Below, piece by piece: positions 62,701 to 64,000 of a stretch of DNA of 64,000 nt. How positions within the stretch are numbered: position 1 is the first letter of the stretch; each line of letters begins with the position of its first letter. The notes under the pieces were generated by a model. The model did not search any database, had not been told where the DNA came from, and worked only from the letters and a program-made list of their open reading frames with translations. The position numbers were made by a program, and so were the translations under genes. Source of the DNA: Odiellus spinosus (taxonomy: Eukaryota > Arthropoda > Arachnida > Opiliones > Phalangiidae). Where the stretch lies: contig OY987234.1 of the NCBI GenBank assembly GCA_963920705.1, positions 682,001 through 746,000 of the forward strand. Reading direction: 5' to 3'.

Positions 62701-64000
62701 AAATTTCCCAAGTGCAGATCCACAAATTTCCCAAGTGCAGATCCACAAATTTCCCAAGTGTAGATCCACAAATTTCCCAAGTGTAGATCCACAAATTTCC
62801 CATGTGCAGATCCACAAATTTCCCAAGTGTAGATCCACAAATTTCAGAAGTGTAGATCCACAAATTTCCCAAATGTAGATCCACAAATTTCCCAAGTGTA
62901 GATCCACAAATTTCCCAAGTGCAGATCCACAAATTTCCCAAGTGTAGATCCACAAATTTCCCAAGTGTAGATCCACAAATTTCCCAAATGTAGATCCACA
63001 AATTTACCAAGTGCAGATCCACAAATTTCCCAAGTGCAGATCCACAAATTTTCCAAGTGCAGATCCACAAATTTCCCAAGTGCAGATCCACAAATTTCCC
63101 AAGCGCAGATCCAAAATTTTCCCAAGCGCAGATCCAAAATTTTCCCAAGTGCAGATCCATAAAGTTCCCAAGTGCAGATCCACAAATTTCCCAAGTGCAC
63201 ATCCACAAATTTCCCAAGTGCATATCCATAAATTTCCCAAGTGCAGATCCACAAATTTCCCAAGTGCAGATCCACAAATTTCCCAAGTGCAGATCCACAA
63301 ATTTTCCAAGTGCAGATCCACAAATTTCCCAAGTGCAGATCCACAAATTTCCCAAGCGCAGATCCAAAATTTTCCCAAGCGCAGATCCAAAATTTTCCCA
63401 AGTGCAGATCCATAAAGTTCCCAAGTGCAGATCCACAAATTTCCCAAGTGCACATCCACAAATTTCCCAAGTGCAGATAATCAAATTTCCCAAGTGTAGA
63501 TCCTCAAATTTCCCAAGTGTAGATCCACAAATTTCCCAAGTGTAGATCCACAAATTTCCCAAATGCAGATCCACAAATTTCCCAAGTGCAGATCCACAAA
63601 TTTCCCAAGTGCAGATACACAAATTTCCCAAGTGCAGATCCACAAATTTCCCAAGTGTATATCCACAAATTTCCCAAGTACAGATCCACAAATTTCCCAA
63701 GTGCAGATCCACAAATTTCCCAAGTGTAGATCCACCAATTTCCCAAGTGCAGATCCACAAATTTCCCAAGTGTAGATCCACAAATTTCCCAAGTGTAGAT
63801 CCACAAATTTCCCATGTGCAGATCCACAAATTTCCCAAGTGTAGATCCACAAATTTCAGAAGTGTAGATCCACAAATTTCCCAAATGTAGATCCACAAAT
63901 TTCCCAAGTGTAGATCCACAAATTTCCCAAGTGCAGATCCACAAATTTCCCAAGTGTAGATCCACAAATTTCCCAAGTGTAGATCCACAAATTTCCCAAA
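59750..64000. repeat. Right domain: 1,656/1,610-bp higher-order repeat with AAGCGC monomers
   Basis: Paired AAGCGC monomers followed by CCAAAATTTT lie at 60,088/60,111, 61,744/61,767, 63,101/63,124 and 63,354/63,377. Blocks repeat at 1,656 bp (60,297 to 61,953) and then 1,610 bp (61,953 to 63,563). The 46-bp difference is two monomers absent near 62,764. Each block also holds TTTCAGAAG, GATAATC, GATACAC and GTATATCC. No GATATTC header, TTTAAC, GAGGATCC, CA-insertion or C-deletion monomer was seen here. The array runs off the right edge inside a block. Confidence 0.88.
63007..63476. repeat. 253-bp local duplication (11 monomers)
   Basis: The AATTTTCC monomer (63,046 and 63,299) and the AAGCGC pair (63,101/63,124 and 63,354/63,377) recur at offset 253, together with CATAAAGTT and GCACAT. 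The copies are separated by a GCATATCCATAAA monomer near 63,220. The second copy continues into GATAATC. Confidence 0.87.

Larger units (their letters stand above)
1..64000. repeat. 23-bp satellite array filling the window
   Basis: Every line of the window can be read as the same 23-bp unit in direct orientation. I saw no inverted copies and no unique intervals. The first complete monomer starts at 14 and the last complete one ends at 63,996. After subtracting the net +20 of the 28 indel monomers I located, this is exactly 2,781 units. The consensus is about 43% GC, rich in A and C on this strand (8 A, 7 C, 5 T, 3 G), has no CpG, and carries one GATC and one AAATTT per monomer. Array scale and higher-order structure are typical of eukaryotic heterochromatin. 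The unit length is minisatellite-like but the array is satellite-sized. I do not recognise the family or the host taxon. Confidence 0.99.

Noticed and set aside
1..64000. CRISPR array
   Set aside because: The direct repeats have no spacers between them, vary internally, and extend for tens of kilobases with no cas-like gene.
1..64000. Transposon, retroelement or insertion sequence within the array
   Set aside because: No terminal repeats, target duplications or non-satellite DNA were seen, and the register arithmetic leaves no space for an insertion.
1..64000. CENP-B box or telomere repeats
   Set aside because: No monomer variant resembles the CENP-B box core and no TTAGGG- or TTTAGGG-type runs occur, so centromeric or telomeric identity cannot be argued from motifs.
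1..64000. G-quadruplex potential on the minus strand
   Set aside because: There is one GGG per 23 bp, with about 20 bases between tracts, too far apart for standard quadruplex motifs.
1..64000. Short GTG-N6-CAC inverted repeat in each monomer as an RNA or DNA hairpin
   Set aside because: Arms of three base pairs are too short to be meaningful, and the match does not extend in any common variant.

Overview
The whole 64,000-base window is one uninterrupted satellite array. A 23-bp monomer is repeated head to tail about 2,781 times, always in the same orientation, with no recognisable gene, RNA gene, transposon or unique DNA in it. A canonical copy lies at 129-151: it begins CAAGTG, has GATCC in the middle and ends AAATTTCC. 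The repeat register can be followed from position 14 to 63,996. Sixteen 25-bp monomers (+2 each) and twelve 22-bp monomers (-1 each) give a net +20, which is exactly the shift between the first and last monomer start, so there is no room for inserted unique sequence unless other indels cancel. Megabase-type arrays of short monomers with higher-order structure point to a eukaryotic chromosome (pericentromeric, centromeric, subtelomeric or knob heterochromatin). The taxon cannot be identified from the sequence.

The monomers are distinguishable by recurrent substitutions. The commonest is C or T at monomer position 7 (GTGCAG or GTGTAG). Others are CAAATG, CATGTG, GCATAT, GCACAT, GATATTC, GATAATC, TATAG with CCGC, CCAAAAATTT, CCAAAATTTT, TTTAAC, CAAAGTT, TTTCAG and GAGGATCC. 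Strings of these variants form higher-order blocks that were copied by nested tandem duplication. Nearly all periods are multiples of 23 bp, apart from the few linked indels.

Layout: a left domain (1 to about 3,650) carries short local duplications (345, 276, 138 and 460 bp). A first core part (about 3,650-29,900) carries blocks with a 529-bp (23 x 23) sub-period and duplications of 483, 943, 1,817, 1,840, 2,185 and 2,208 bp, plus a 3.0-kb dispersed pair 7,981 bp apart. A second core part (about 29,900-59,300) has duplications of 1,312-3,706 bp and holds 26 of the 28 indel monomers. A right domain (about 59,750-64,000) lacks the core header variants and has its own 1,656/1,610-bp period marked by AAGCGC monomers.

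Very long open frames exist on the minus strand (up to 1,475 codons at 55,777-60,204). They follow from a 23-bp period that lacks minus-strand stop codons and are not annotated as genes. The interest here is evolutionary: the linked variants and indels allow the order of amplification events to be reconstructed.
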